A stretch of DNA of 64,000 bases. Origin: Drosophila persimilis. Lineage: Eukaryota; Arthropoda; Insecta; Diptera; Drosophilidae. Shown here piece by piece: positions 1-10,796 of this stretch; position 1 is the first letter of the stretch; every line of letters begins with the position of its first letter. The translations under genes and the position numbers were made by a program. The notes beneath the pieces are model-generated. The model ran no database searches. It was not told the DNA's origin and worked only from the letters and a program-made list of their open reading frames with translations. The stretch lies in the NCBI RefSeq assembly GCF_003286085.1, contig NW_020825333.1, positions 124,001-188,000 of the forward strand. The letters are read 5' to 3'.

Positions 1-2030
1 AGTGGTCCCACGAAATCGACGCATTTTGTTTCCATGGTGCGTTTGAGATTTTTATCAGCATTTTGCCTACCGCTGCTTTTTGCGATACCTTGAATTTTTG
101 GCAGCTTTCGCATGTTCGTACGAATCGTGCTACGTCTCTGCTTAACCCTGGCAAAAAGTATCGCTGCCTTATCTTGATTGGGTTTGCGTGATTTTCGGTT
201 AGGACCCTATGTCTCTCTTGTTTTGGAACACATAGCTTCCAGGGTTGATCGTCTTCGTCGGTTTTGCTTGGTATGTGTCGATATAATCTTCCGTGCTTTA
301 TGGTATAGTCCGTTGCTTCTTTTGGTGTGATCTCTACTTGGTTCCATTTGTTTTGATACCAAGCGCATTCTACGACTTCTGCTATTCGGGTTTCTTCGCG
401 TGGTAAGCGGGATAGTCCGTCCGCCACTGCGTTCAACTTGTCTTTTCGATATCGTATTTCGAATGAGAATGGTTGTAGTCCCAATGCCCATCTTGCTACT
501 CGTCCGGATGGGCTTTCCATGGAATTTAACCATTTGAGGGCTAGGTGATCTGTAATTACAATAAATTGATAGCCTTCTAGGTACGTCCTCTTGTGTATAC
601 CCCAGTAGATGGCCAGGCATTCTAGGAGTATTTGGTTTCCTCGCTTTTGAGCTTGCGGCTTGCGTTGGAAATTAAATGTTCTCCGTCCGCATCTTCCTGG
701 GTCAACACCGCTCCTGGGCCGCAGTCGCTTGCGTCTGTTTGCAGTATGAATGTTTTCCTGAAGTCTGGGCATGCCAATATTATTGATTCCGTTAGGCACA
801 GCTTTAGGACTTTGAAGCTGATTTCTTGTTTGTTTTCTTTCTTGTTTTCTTCGCCCCACTCAAAATTTGCCCCTTTTTTTATAGGTCCTGTAGTGGAGTC
901 CTGTAGTTTGCTCGTTCGGTGTACTATGGTACGAATGTGCGGTACCAAGATGCCAGGCCTAAAAAACTATGCAGCTGTTTTAGTGTAGTTGGTGCGGCGA
1001 GTTCTTTAATGGCCGCCACTTTGTCTGGGTCTGTGTGTATCCTTCCTCGCTCACCATGTGTCCTAGGTATTTAAGTTTCTTTTGGAAAAAATGGCATTTT
1101 GCTGCGTTAATGCGCAGGTTTGCTGTCCTTAGCCGTTCAAATACCGTCTGTTGTTTTTGCATGTGTTCTACTTTCGTCCGACCAATTACGCTTATGTCGT
1201 CTAGGTATGCGAAAGCGAATGGTTCCCTGTCCGGTCCGATTACCGAGTCTAGGGCTCTTTGGAACGTAGCAGGTGCTGTTGCGAGTCCGAATGGCATGGC
1301 CTTCCATTGGCACAATCCTCGCCCGGGAGCTGTAAAGGCTGTGTAGTGTCGGCTCTGTTTTTCCATTGGGATTTGCCAATACCCTGACTTTAAATCAAGC
1401 GTGGCAATGTATTTAGCCTTTTTAAGCTGATTTAGAATAAAGTCCATCCGTGGTAATGGGTATGCATCCGTCCCTGTTTTTTTGTTTAACAGTCGGCAGT
1501 CCACGCAGACCCTCCAATCTCCAGTTTTCTTTTTTATGAGGACAATCGGTGAGCTGTATGGGCTGTGTGATGGTTCTATTAGATCTTGCTTTATGATTTC
1601 GCTGATCGCTTTGTTGATGATTTCCATTTGCGCTGGGTTTCTTGGGTAATACCGCTGTTTGACTGGTCTGTCATCTTTAAGAAATATCCGATGTTACATA
1701 AAGTTGGATTTCTGTACCTGTTGTAATCCATTTTTTGATCTCCTTATCCGTTGGCTCTGTTACCGAATTTCTTGCGCTTTCCTGTCTTCTCTTTGGGTTT
1801 GGTTCCCCCTTGAAGTTTATTGTGGCTTCTCCGCACGTCATTGATGTGCCTGCGTCCTTTAAGAATTCCATTCCTAGTATGGGGGTCTCTGGTACCCCTG
1901 TCATGATGAGGAACGATAGCGTGGTTTCTTTTCCCCCTAGCTCTACTGTTATTGGATTCGTCGTGTTGCTCTCCGGATGCTTCCATCCGCGAGCCTGATT
2001 AATCTATTTTCCACTCCATTCTCACTGCAT
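1..2030 (-). pseudogene. Broken pol: protease-like, RT, RNase H, integrase N-terminus
   Basis: The protease end is marked by a 'PILGMEFL' motif near 1880, but I cannot find a clear D-T/S-G active site upstream. RT (1627-980) has LIKKKTGDWRVCVDCRLLN, the PFGLATAPATFQ box and the catalytic YLDD near 1200. RNase H (948 to about 400) contains LQTDASDCGPGAVLTQ and then, after a one-base frame change near 620, the TDHLALKWL region. The integrase HHCC finger ends with CESCQKF near 110, followed by another frame change just before the first catalytic aspartate region at the window edge. Because of these shifts no full polyprotein can be made. Enzymes of this type copy element RNA into DNA and insert it in the genome. 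Confidence 0.85.
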
Positions 2031-2042
2031 TCTCGTTTTAAT

Positions 2043-2975
2043 TTATCGGCAGGTCCAGCAGTACAGTACGGGTTCCCTGCTACATGTTCGGGCCTCATGC
2101 CCATAGTTTCCACATCTTTGGCACTTCCTTTGTCGGTATTGCGTCCTTTGCCATGATGGCTGGTCATTTTGTTGGTTGTTCCATTGGCGACCTGTAACTT
2201 TGCAGAGTCCTGCATCTGTCTCTATTTCTTCGAGTTCCTCTGCGATGATCATGAATTCTGCCAGTGCTTGGAATTGTCTTCTCTTCACGTATAGTTTCAG
2301 CGGCAGCCGGCAGTTCTGGTATATTATTTCCAGTTTTTCCTGCTCTTTGTAGGTTCTGAACCTCATTAGCTTCCTTATCTCTTGGACATAGTCTCGGACT
2401 GTTTCTGTTTCCGCTTGTTTTCTCTCTGCCACTTGCTTTGCTAGCTCCTCTTGGTGTCGGGGGTATTTTAAGTTCTTCTTTAGTCCGACCTTTGCTTCCT
2501 CCCATGCAGTGACTGGCGCTGGCCTTGTGTGCCACCACTCTAGTGCGCTTTCCTCCGGTTCTACTCCGTAGGTTTCTGCTAATTCCTCCATCCTGCTCAG
2601 GAATTCTAGCAGCCCTCCTTTTCCTGTAAAGATCAGGTCCCACTTGCGTATTTTTTCTATTATCGCTACTGCTTCTGGTGATCCTTTCTTTATCTGTTTC
2701 GGCAATAGCGACTTCTTCCTGCCTGTCCTGGTCTCCCCTTGGATCTCTTCCATTGTTGGTTTTTGTGGTACTCCTTTTGGCGATTGTTGCCTTGTGTGTT
2801 TGGTTATTTGCTAGTTGTTCTAGCCTCTCTCGAATATGTATTGGTCTGTTCTCTCCGAGAATTGTATCAGTTGTTCCTTTTGGGTCTCTAACACTTCCAG
2901 TTTCTCCAATATGAATTCCTCGCAATAGTTTTGTAACTCCAGTTTCGTTGCTTGGTTTATCCACTGTTTTGCCAT
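2043..2975 (-). pseudogene. gag of the Osvaldo/Ulysses-like element, frameshifted
   Basis: The likely start is the ATG at 2975, about 35 bases downstream of the primer site (MAKQWINQATKLEL). The first about 50 codons end at a stop near 2820, and the main capsid part (2753-2043) continues in another frame, so the gene is broken there. The capsid region has the FTGKGGLLEFLSRMEELAE segment and a typical ALEWWHTR motif. The C-terminus has one clean zinc knuckle, CQRCGNYGHEARTC (CX2CX4HX4C), and a second half-knuckle YCWTC right at the stop. Gag would coat the genomic RNA and form the particle. Confidence 0.8.
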
Positions 2976-3010
2976 CTTGACCTTTGAGATTATGCTTCTT
3001 ATGCTACCAC

Positions 3011-3028
3011 AACCTGCTCGGGCGCCAC
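3011..3028 (-). other. Primer binding site, tRNA-Lys type
   Basis: On the minus strand the bases just downstream of the LTR read TGGCGCCCGAGCAGG, one base from the tRNA-Lys primer site used by many retroelements. Minus-strand cDNA would start here. Its position fixes the inner LTR edge at 3029. Confidence 0.8.
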
Positions 3029-3334
3029 TGTGACGGCGCTTCGGCCGGGGTATGCTCGTCGCGCAGGGTTCCACAGAAATTTGTTTGATCTCTGGGTCTG
3101 GTAGCTGAAAGAGAGTCTCGTGGTCTAAGAATAAGGCGGGGTTGAGCAGTAAAAAAGAAATAGACTTATGTTTATTGTTCTTAAAAGGTACAAAGTTTGG
3201 TAGGTGCGCGGGTTTTTCTTCTGGCTCTTCTTTCGGGGTCGGCTGCCGCGGTCGTCCTTCGGGGTGGCCGCATGTGGCGGATGGTTGCGTGTGGGTGGCC
3301 GTCCGGTCGGTGTCGGTCTATGTCGCGGAGGTTT

Positions 3335-3640
3335 AAGTTCGCTCCGCGGAGAGAAGAATGCGGTGGAGGTCTGATGAGCTCCGAGGAGAATAAATGTTGC
3401 CGAGGTCTAATGCGCTCCGAGGAGAAGAAATGTTGCGGAGGTTGAATGCGCTCCGAGGTGTAGAAATGTTGCGGAGGTCTAATGCGCACCGAGGAGACGA
3501 AATGTTGCGGAAGTCGAAAGCGTTCCGAAGAGAATAAATGTTGCGGAAGTCGAATGCGCTCCGAGGAGAACAAATGTTGGGGAGGTCGAATGCGCTCCGA
3601 AGAAAAGAAATGTTGCGGAGATTGTGGAGGTCAAAAGCGC
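3335..3640. repeat. 36-bp tandem repeat array inside the LTR (about 8 units)
   Basis: Imperfect units of about 36 bp contain GCTCCGAGGAGAA, then AAATGTTGCGGAGGTC. They repeat about eight times with point differences. The unit is a multiple of three, so open frames on both strands show 12-residue periodicity (MRSEENKCCGGR-like on plus, SSERIRPPQHFF-like on minus). I read those as by-products, not proteins. Confidence 0.85.
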
Positions 3641-3734
3641 TCTGATGCTTACCTCTCCACTGGCCGGGGCCGAACTGATCCTGATCGCTCTGGCGGAGCC
3701 CCTTTTATTTCCGAAAAGCAGCTGATCCGTACGG

Positions 3735-3840
3735 CATGTTCCTAACGCGTTGTGCTGATCAGCTGGTTTTCGTGCTGGTATGTTCCTAACGCATTGTGCT
3801 GATCAGCTGGTATGTCCCTAACGCGTTTGTACGTATCGGC
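3735..3840. repeat. Short direct repeats of about 45 bp in the LTR
   Basis: ATGTTCCTAACGC, then TGCTGATCAGCTGGT, occurs twice, and a third diverged unit follows with CCCTAACGCG. The repeats contain the palindrome CTGATCAG. They may be regulatory repeats of the LTR. Confidence 0.6.
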
Positions 3841-4198
3841 TGATAGTTTGCCCGTTGGTGCTTAGGTTATGGCCACACTTGGGACGGTCGGCTGTGGGTG
3901 TGACCGTGGGTAGCTGTGCTACGGGCCCATTGGTGGTGATCATCTGTGGTTGGTTTTATGTTTCTTTCGTGTTTTCTTTATTGTTTGTTTTTTTTTGTTT
4001 ATTTATACTTATATGGCAGTCCTTCATGTATTGTCTCTTATGGGCTATATCTTCTTATCACTACTTATAACTATTAACTTAGTCTTCATGGCTTGTCTTG
4101 TTGTTTCCAGTGTACTTCATGGTTTCTTCTTGGTGTTTCTATGTTTGTTTTGGTGTTTGTGGCGCCTGTGCTTGGTTTTCCTTGCGCTGGGCGTCACA

Positions 4199-4699
4199 AA
4201 TCATTCTTATTATAAAAGGAACTAGTAAGGCAAAAGAGCCTCCTGGCGAATATGCAAGCAAAAACACGTTAACTCTAAAAGACTTTTAAATCGCATAAGC
4301 ACTATCTCGAAGGCTCCATACACCCATTCGGATAACGAAGGGCCATCTTGGCCAATAAGTGGCCCAAGAGGGGCGTTTGGGCTAATCCAGCCTAAATATT
4401 GAACATGAAAAAAAAACTGAATCAGTATGAATTCTCAAAAATGTGTCAAGGCGTATTAAAAGCGTATAATATTCAGAATAAGAAAATTATCATACTTTAG
4501 CTGGAAAATGGGAGCCAGTACTTCCATGATTAGCTATCCCAACGTCGCATCATCAGGAGCTGCACTTAATAGTACCGTAAACTCTTATGGAAACATATCA
4601 GTGCTGCTGCCTATGAGCATGGCAAGAATGGTCACAGCAGTCCTTTAGTTTTTTAAATTTCATATATGTATACGTGCAAGCTTCTGGTCTGATGCGCTC
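4199..4699. other. No recognisable feature
   Basis: About 500 bases between the LTR end and the LINE 5' region. I see no open frame, RNA gene or repeat that I can name. Confidence 0.6.
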
Positions 4700-5369
4700 G
4701 TGATGTGGCTCAAAGGGGGCCTAGATGAGGCCACCGGACGGGTCGCAGGTTGCGGATAGCGAACGGCCTACCTCGGTAGGTTAGGTTAGGTTAGGGAGAA
4801 TACCGAAATAAGCAGTCCCGAACAGCCAGCGGGTGTTCGCGAGGACGCACCACTGACGATGCGCTTGTGGTGCCGCCTCAATAAGTAGCTCACACACTCC
4901 CATCCCTACACACTACCTTACACCGGGCCGGACTAAGTGTGTTACTCGACCCGTGCCGAGAGCCAGCCTGGCGGGGGGCCCGGTATAAAAACTAGCCCAG
5001 TCGGTAACGGAGTGCTCAGCGACTTGGCAGCCCCATAGTCTAATGATGGCTTACCCGGGCAACTTGGATCTCTTCCAGGACTGAGCTTTTCTGCATCTCG
5101 GGGGAAGAATATGTACAGAAATCAAAACAAGAAAATCACAAAAAAAAAACAAATGGAAGTGGCACTCCCAAATGCCAACTTGGAGCAATCCAAAGCATGA
5201 GAAGGCAGCGGCCCAAAGGCCTGGCCCTACCAGGTCTACAGCAGGGAACACCTGCAACATACCGAATCCGGGGTGGTTGGCAAGGCAACTCCCGAAACCG
5301 ACACCGTGGAGAGGTAGTTAAGCAATACTGCGGCTGCCTGACCTTCTAATAAGGCGGAGGGGGGATGAC

Positions 5370-5639
5370 TTGCCGTCGATAAGCGCCCAAGCCAAAGGTG
5401 AGCTGAATTTTGGATTCAGCTCGGTCTACATTAAGGTGTATAAGTCGGACGCAGCGTTCGCGGAGCGTCCTGTCGACAACCCAGTCGAGCAGGACGTCGC
5501 TGCGGAGATCGAAGCGCCTGACAACGAGCTGGAGCCAGATCAAAATAGAGACGGAGCTGATGCTCGAGTTCGAATCGATGTGACGAGAGAGCGTCTCAGA
5601 CGACTCGGAAGTAGACATAACAGAGGTGGAGAACCTTGA
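5370..5639 (+). pseudogene. C-terminal remnant of LOA-type ORF1
   Basis: An open stretch of 89 codons rich in E, D and R runs up to the ORF2 start. It ends at a TGA (5637-5639) three bases before the ORF2 ATG at 5642, a tight junction like the overlapping ORF1/ORF2 junction of the LOA-type LINE near 63562-63593. Sequence upstream (5045-5350) has many stops. I assign it to ORF1 by position; the peptide itself has no motif that I recognise. Confidence 0.5.
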
Positions 5640-5641
5640 AG

Positions 5642-6478
5642 ATGGTCCTAAGAATTCTTCAAATCAATCTCCACCACTGTAATGCAGCTTCGGCTGCCCT
5701 CATACTCCGCTTGGACGCGAGCGGAGCCGACGTAGCCCAAGCCCAGGAGCCTTGGGTGGTAGGAAACAAGGTCTGTAGACTAGGGACGAAGGAATACAAG
5801 ATCATTGTATCCCATGAATGTAAATGAATGTAAAACCCGTACCTGAATACTTGCAAGAAAGCACCTAAATATCTTTTGCTTCATAATTATAGCGATGGCG
5901 ACAACACGGTTGTAAACGTAGAGATAAAAGGGACTCATCTCAGGCTGATGTCATCCTATATGGCCCATGAGGAAAATGATCCTCCCAACGACCTTGTTCG
6001 CAAACCAGCCAAAGACTTGTAAATAGGTTGCGATGCTAACGCTCACCACACCCAATGGGAGAGCAAGGACACAAATGTAAGGGGTGAGTCACTTTTCAGC
6101 TTCATCCTGGACTCAAACTTATTTATTTGTAATCGGGGCAACGACCCCACTTTTATAATTAAAAATCTACAGAAGGTTATTGACCTCACGTTAGTGCCAA
6201 ACAAACTGTTAGACACAGTCAAGAGTTGGAAAGTACTTGAGGAGGAGAACCACAGGCACATCGAGACGATATTATTCCTCGAAATCCCCAAACCCACCGA
6301 CTATATCAACCCCAGAAAAGCCAACTGGGAAAAATATAGCACAACCCTGGAGAAACTACTCCCTCCTAAACGACGACTTTAGCCGTCTGTTGAACAGGTT
6401 CACGGAAGCACGAAATAAAGCCTCCAAGGCAGCATGCCCTCCTCACAGACCAAGGGAAAAAAGAACAATTAGAACACA
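5642..6478 (+). pseudogene. LOA-type ORF2 endonuclease domain, frameshifted
   Basis: It starts with MVLRILQINLHHCNAAS and the AQAQEPWVVG motif of APE-type endonucleases, which nick target DNA for reverse transcription. After a stop at 5825 the frame resumes around 5880 with RLMSSYMAHEEND, then GCDANAHHTQWES (the D-N-H catalytic block) near 6030 and RGESLFSFI. A stop at about 6018 interrupts it. The stretch 6194-6478 is the linker after the endonuclease. No RT follows. Confidence 0.75.
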
Positions 6479-6529
6479 ACAATAAGACATCCTTCGCAGA
6501 AGTGGCAGGACTCTCTTCAATAACGCCAC

Positions 6530-9472
6530 AAGAGCTCTATCAGAATATTCGTGGCTTGGGCAGCGAACTAAAAAAGTTGCATATTACCGATATTATCGCT
6601 TTTTCCGAAACCTGACTTCAATCCTCAATCTCTGATTCCCAGATTCTTATTAACAAATTTAATATATATAGATCGGATCGTCCATCTCGTGGTGGCGGTG
6701 TCCTGATTGCTGTCCGCTCTGACATAACAACCCAGCTCCTTTTTGTCGAAGCGCATAACAATAAATTTTCAACTTACATGCATAACACAGCCCATTTTCA
6801 ATCTGTTTCGTCCCAACTTAACGAGTCCGATTGTCTTATCGTCCTTGGAGATCTTAATCTTCCAAATATTTCCTGGTCTCCATCCAATGAATCTTACCAG
6901 ATGTACCCATTCATGCAGCACGATTTCGTTGATTATCTGTCCCACTCATCATAATCATTGTTAGGATTTTAGATCTTGTCTTTACTACCGACACAACGAA
7001 TACTCAAGTCTACAAAGGATCCCCTCTACCTTTTCCCAAAAATCCTTACCATCCCACCCTGGAAATGGATGTCCAGCTACCATCTTCTCGTCCCTCCAAA
7101 TCTTACATTAGGCCTTCGGCTATTTTTTGTTTCTAGAGGTCTGATTTTATCTCTTTGAATAGCGCACTTTTTCTGATCGATTGGTCATTCCTGGACGACT
7201 TTCATGAAATCGAGCAGGCCACGAACGCATTCTACAGAACTGTTTTTTCCATCTTTCCTACCTTTGTTCTATTTGTTTCCTCTCTAAGAAATCTTTCTGG
7301 CCCTGTTTGGTTTACTCCGCGGCTAGTAAACCTAAGGAATATAAAATCTCGTTTATATTAGAGGTTTAAACTGTCTGGCTCGCAGTCAGATTTCTCTAAG
7401 TATTCAATTGCAAAATCTAAATTTTCAATTTGTAATACCCTATGCTATAATAGTTGTTTGGCTAAATGCAAGCTCAACTTTAAACGAGATCCTAAACAAT
7501 TCTTTAAGTTTGTTAACTCTAAACGTAATTCTTTACAATATCCCCCTTTCTTACACTTAAATGGTACTTATGCAGATAAAAACTCCGTTATTGCTAACGT
7601 ATTTGCTTCAATTTTTCAACTTTGCTGCTCTGCTTCTTCTAATAACATACTATCCTGCCGCGCACTCATATCCTATCCCTTTAAATAGTTCAAGTTGTAT
7701 CCATCCCCCCTTTATTGATTATGATGGCCTGATAACTAATTTAAAATCATGTATATTTTCTTTCTCCACTGGTCCAGATATGGTGGATTCTCTTTGCGTT
7801 CCTCTCTTAAAACTGTTCAACCTCTCTCTTGGGCTTGGTGATTTTCCCACCGTCTAAAAATAATCTTACATAATTCCCATTCATAAAAAGGGGTCAAAAA
7901 GAGGTATCTCCCATTCATCTACCATCCCTTAGGTTAAGGTTAAGGCGGTAGCCGGGAAGGGGAAATAAAAATACCGCCCCCGCCATCCCTAAACTCTTCG
8001 AAAAAATTACTACTTCTCAGCCTCTACACTCATGTGATGTTTTCAGAATCACCGCACGGATTTGTAAAAAGTCCCTCCGTTTCGTCTAACCTCCTTGAAT
8101 TTTCCTCCTTCGTAACTGCCGGATTTGCAAAGCAATGTCAAACTGACGTAGTTTATACTGATTTTAGTAAAGCTTTCGATTCAGTTAATCACAATCTCCT
8201 CATCCACAAACTATCTCTACTAGGATTTCCGACTAAACTTCTTCTCTGGACTAATGCGAACTTTGCAATCGTTCTCAGCGTTTCTGCTTCCAATCTTCTC
8301 TTTCTTTCTTTGTCTCTTGGGGTGTGCCTCAAGATAACCTCTTTATTAATGATCTTCCCCAAGATTTAACTCATTCCTGAGTCCTAATGTATGCTGATGA
8401 TGTTCAGCAATGTTTTTCCTATAGCGATCCTGTTTCCCCGTTATTCCTTCAATCGGATCTCGACGCTCTCAACAATTGGAGTATAATTAACGCGCTTCCT
8501 CTTAAAATTTCCAAATGTAACGTCATGACCTTTCATCGTAACAAGCCTTACCTATTTGACTATTCAATTAATAACTTTCCCTTAGAACGCCTGTACAAAA
8601 TTGATGACTTGGGTATTATCTTTGTACCTAAGCTATGTGTTAATTCTCATATGTCTTTTGTTTCGAATAAGGTCAAAAAAGTCCAAGGCTTCATCAAAAG
8701 ATGGTCTAATGAATTCTCTGACCCCTATACCACCAAACTACTCTAAGTTTCTGTTGCCCGACCTATCTGAGAATATGGATCCTGTATCTGGTCTCCTCAT
8801 TACCAAAACTATCAAGATATGCTTGAGTCCGTTCAAAAACCATTCCTTATCTTTTCCCTGCGCGATCTTAATTGGGACCCTTCTCGTCATCTTCCTTCTT
8901 ATGAGAGTCAGCCGCTTCTTATTAGCTTGCACTCTCTTGAAAGCGGTAGGACTTGTCATGGAATTCTCTTCCTCCATAAAATTCTCCTAGGCGAGGTTGA
9001 ATCCTTGGCCCTCATTAGACTTAACAGTATTTCTGTCCCATCCCCTTTCCGTAGACGGATTTGTTATAATCGGTAGCCAATTGAGTCCGTTCAAAAACAA
9101 TTGCTTGTCTTTGCCCTGCGCGGACTTAATTGGGACCCCTCTCGTCATCTTCCTTCTTATGAGAGTCGGCTGCGCCTCATTAACTTGCACTCTCTTGAAA
9201 GCCGTAGAACTTGTCATGGAATTCTCTTTCTCCACAAACTTCTCCTAGGCGAGGTTGAATCTTCGGCCCTCATTAGCCTTATCAGAATTGCTGTCCCATC
9301 CCGCCCGACTAGGCATTACTTTCCTCTCCGTCTTCCTCTCTGTCCTTCAAACTACTCTGACCATGAATCTTTCCGTAGCCTTTGCCGCGATTACAATAAA
9401 TTTTTCCATCTTTTTTCCTTTGATACTTGCGCTTCCAAAGTAAAATCTTCTTTAATGAATAATTTAAGTTAA
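6530..9472 (+). pseudogene. LINE ORF2 (endonuclease-reverse transcriptase) remnant
   Basis: The endonuclease starts with LYQNIRGLGSELKKL (6540), then DIIAFSET, SRGGGVLIAVRSD and VLGDLNLPNISW (6840). The RT part has LNFKRDPKQFFKFVNSKR (7467), HGFVKSPSVSSNLLEF and YTDFSKAFDSVNHNLL (8150), and the catalytic block MYADDVQQ (8387). Stops and frame changes occur between nearly all of these blocks. One small insert (about 7925-7990) with flanking CCATCCCT repeats disrupts the region before HGFVK. The protein would nick DNA and prime reverse transcription at the nick. Confidence 0.8.
8820..9350 (+). repeat. Repeated 3' segment of LINE-B with a 38-bp foreign spacer
   Basis: A segment of about 225 bp (from TTGAGTCCGTTCAAAAA to CTGTCCCATCCC) occurs at 8823 and again at 9089, with scattered differences. 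Between the two lies a spacer of about 38 bp (CTTTCCGTAGACGG to GGTAGCCAATT) not found at the natural continuation near 9300. The same spacer occurs at 36650-36677 in copy 2, where it leads into BEL-like sequence. Confidence 0.8.
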
Positions 9473-9655
9473 CTTCTTTCGGCCTTGCATTGTGTTACTG
9501 TACTTTCCAGTAGCAGATAATCTTATGTTTTGTACATTCCTATTTTTACATAGTTTAACTGTCCATAGTTGAACTATAAACATTAAACATTAATCTATTA
9601 GATAAAAAATAAAGCAATAACCTTATTCATATTTTTGAATTCTCATTATTTGCCT

Positions 9656-10059
9656 TAACCTATGCAAACTTTAAGCCTGCTTTATGATTTTGAATAGTAT
9701 TTTATATTTTATCTACTAGTCCTCTACTATCAGAGAACGATTTGAAACAATAATTTTTAGTTTTGACGACAAGACCGTACTCAGGTCCTTCCTAAAAGGA
9801 AGTACCAAGCTCGCCCGTAACAAGAAGCGTCAAACACAAATTGAAATGGAATTTGCTTCTCATGCAAAATCTTGGCATTGTATTGTCTTTGGTCTAGTGG
9901 GTCTACTATGTTTGGCTTATTTCGGGCGTCCAGCGATGGACGGGCATTGTCGCAAGACGTTTGTCTCTGGGAATTATACTGAACCACCTGATCGTCATAT
10001 ATCTATTTGAATAATTCAAGTTGATGTATGACTGTGATTGTCAGAAGTAAATACAATTT
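9656..10059. other. No recognisable feature
   Basis: AT-rich sequence after the LINE tail. A 68-codon minus-strand frame (9987-9781) has no recognisable motif. I see nothing else here. Confidence 0.5.
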
Positions 10060-10339
10060 GTAAACTAAATTCAAATCAAGTGTATTTCTTTCGAAAAAAA
10101 AGTTTTACATTTTAGTTGTTTGAGCCTTTCCGTTGTTTCCCCCCTGTGGTAATAGCCCGAAGCTAAACTAGTGCCTTAGAGTCTGTAGGACTATAGGAAC
10201 AAATATTTCCCGACATCAAGAAGTTTGATAAGTGAAGTGAAGAGCAAAAATTGGCAACAACGAAAACAAAGTGACACTGAGGAAATAAATCTAAAAAATT
10301 TGATTGTGTAAAACACAAAACACAAGAAATCAGCGACAG

Positions 10340-10560
10340 ACATCAGCATCCTAATCGACAACTACGGAATTAGCAACAGCGGCACCAGCGGCACCAGCGG
10401 CGACACCAGCAGCCTCGTCGACAACTACAGCATCGATGGCATCAGCATCGGCAGCGGCAGCGGCAGCGGCAAACAGAAACAGAATCGACAACAACGCATC
10501 GGTAACAGCATCGAAAATAATAGCAGCGACAGCATCATATGCAGACAGCAACAGAAGCAG
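10340..10560. repeat. CAG/CGG-rich imperfect triplet repeat
   Basis: Runs of AACAGCGGCACCAGCGGC and GGCAGCGGCAGCGGCAG occur through about 220 bp. They give an alanine-rich frame on the minus strand (10551-10351) that I treat as a repeat artefact. Confidence 0.7.
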
Positions 10561-10796
10561 AAAACTATCCTCAGAGAAATTAAATTTGTTTTTTTTTTTT
10601 TATTAGTTTTTTTATTATTAATAATACCAATTAACACGAGTAACAATATACGATAACATTATGTACTGCAATTATTAAAACTACTTTTATAATGGGTTGA
10701 CAGAGAACAAAAAATATTTTGAATCTGACTTAAGTAAACTATAAAATGTTTCCGGAAGTATTAATTTAGCCGCAGATTAATGGTAACAGTAACAAT

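Larger units (their letters stand above)
1..4198 (-). mobile_element. Osvaldo/Ulysses-like Ty3/gypsy LTR retrotransposon, 3' part beyond the window
   Basis: Read on the minus strand, the order is LTR (4198-3029), tRNA-Lys-type primer site, gag with a CCHC knuckle, protease-like segment, RT, RNase H and the start of integrase at base 1. The long 1170-bp LTR, the Lys primer site and the style of gag and RT resemble the Osvaldo/Ulysses group of Drosophila. That family name is an inference from general resemblance. Several frameshifts separate the domains, so this copy is dead. Integrase core and the second LTR would lie left of base 1, so the target duplication cannot be checked. Confidence 0.85.
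3029..4198 (-). repeat. 5' LTR (1170 bp) of the Osvaldo/Ulysses-like element
   Basis: The boundaries are inferred from TGTGACG/CGTCACA inverted ends (3029 and 4198), with the primer site directly inside the inner end. The LTR would hold the promoter and polyadenylation signals. It is GC-rich on one side (3200-3660), where it holds a 36-bp tandem array, and T-rich on the other (3940-4190). Only one LTR lies in the window. Confidence 0.75.
4700..6478 (+). mobile_element. LOA-clade LINE, 5' part only (LINE-A)
   Basis: GC-rich 5' sequence (about 4735-5040) is followed by a decayed ORF1 tail and the first half of ORF2 (endonuclease). RT and the 3' end are missing; the sequence changes near 6478 into another LINE. 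The endonuclease start is clearly related to that of the LINE at 63562-64000, with matching ILQ/LQ-NLH, A-QEPWV/LVQEPWI and YMAH landmarks. The style fits the LOA clade, which includes Bilbo and TRIM of the obscura group. The left boundary is approximate. Confidence 0.7.
6479..9655 (+). mobile_element. jockey/CR1-type LINE, decayed (LINE-B copy 1)
   Basis: It runs from endonuclease through RT to an AT-rich 3' tail with AATAAA near 9610. The frame is broken many times. It shares most of its RT half with LINE-B copy 2 (11900-12353 plus 35315-36677), including inactivating lesions. I do not assign a named family. The 5' end is taken where LINE-A similarity stops. Confidence 0.75.

Noticed and set aside
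2164-2964. 266-codon minus-strand frame over gag
   Set aside because: It runs in a different frame from the zinc-knuckle and capsid motifs; highly charged composition typical of a shadow frame.
3142-3745. Cys- and Glu-rich periodic open frames on both strands
   Set aside because: They come from the 36-bp LTR minisatellite, whose unit is a multiple of three; no start context or homology.
4775-4798. (TTAGG)n-like run resembling the insect telomere repeat
   Set aside because: Only about four units, inside a LINE 5' region; flies of this kind lack TTAGG telomeres.
9777-9987. 68-codon minus-strand frame
   Set aside because: No recognised motif, no conserved neighbour; could be chance in AT-rich DNA.
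10351-10551. Alanine-rich minus-strand frame
   Set aside because: Artefact of CAG/CGG triplet repeats in a retroelement leader.
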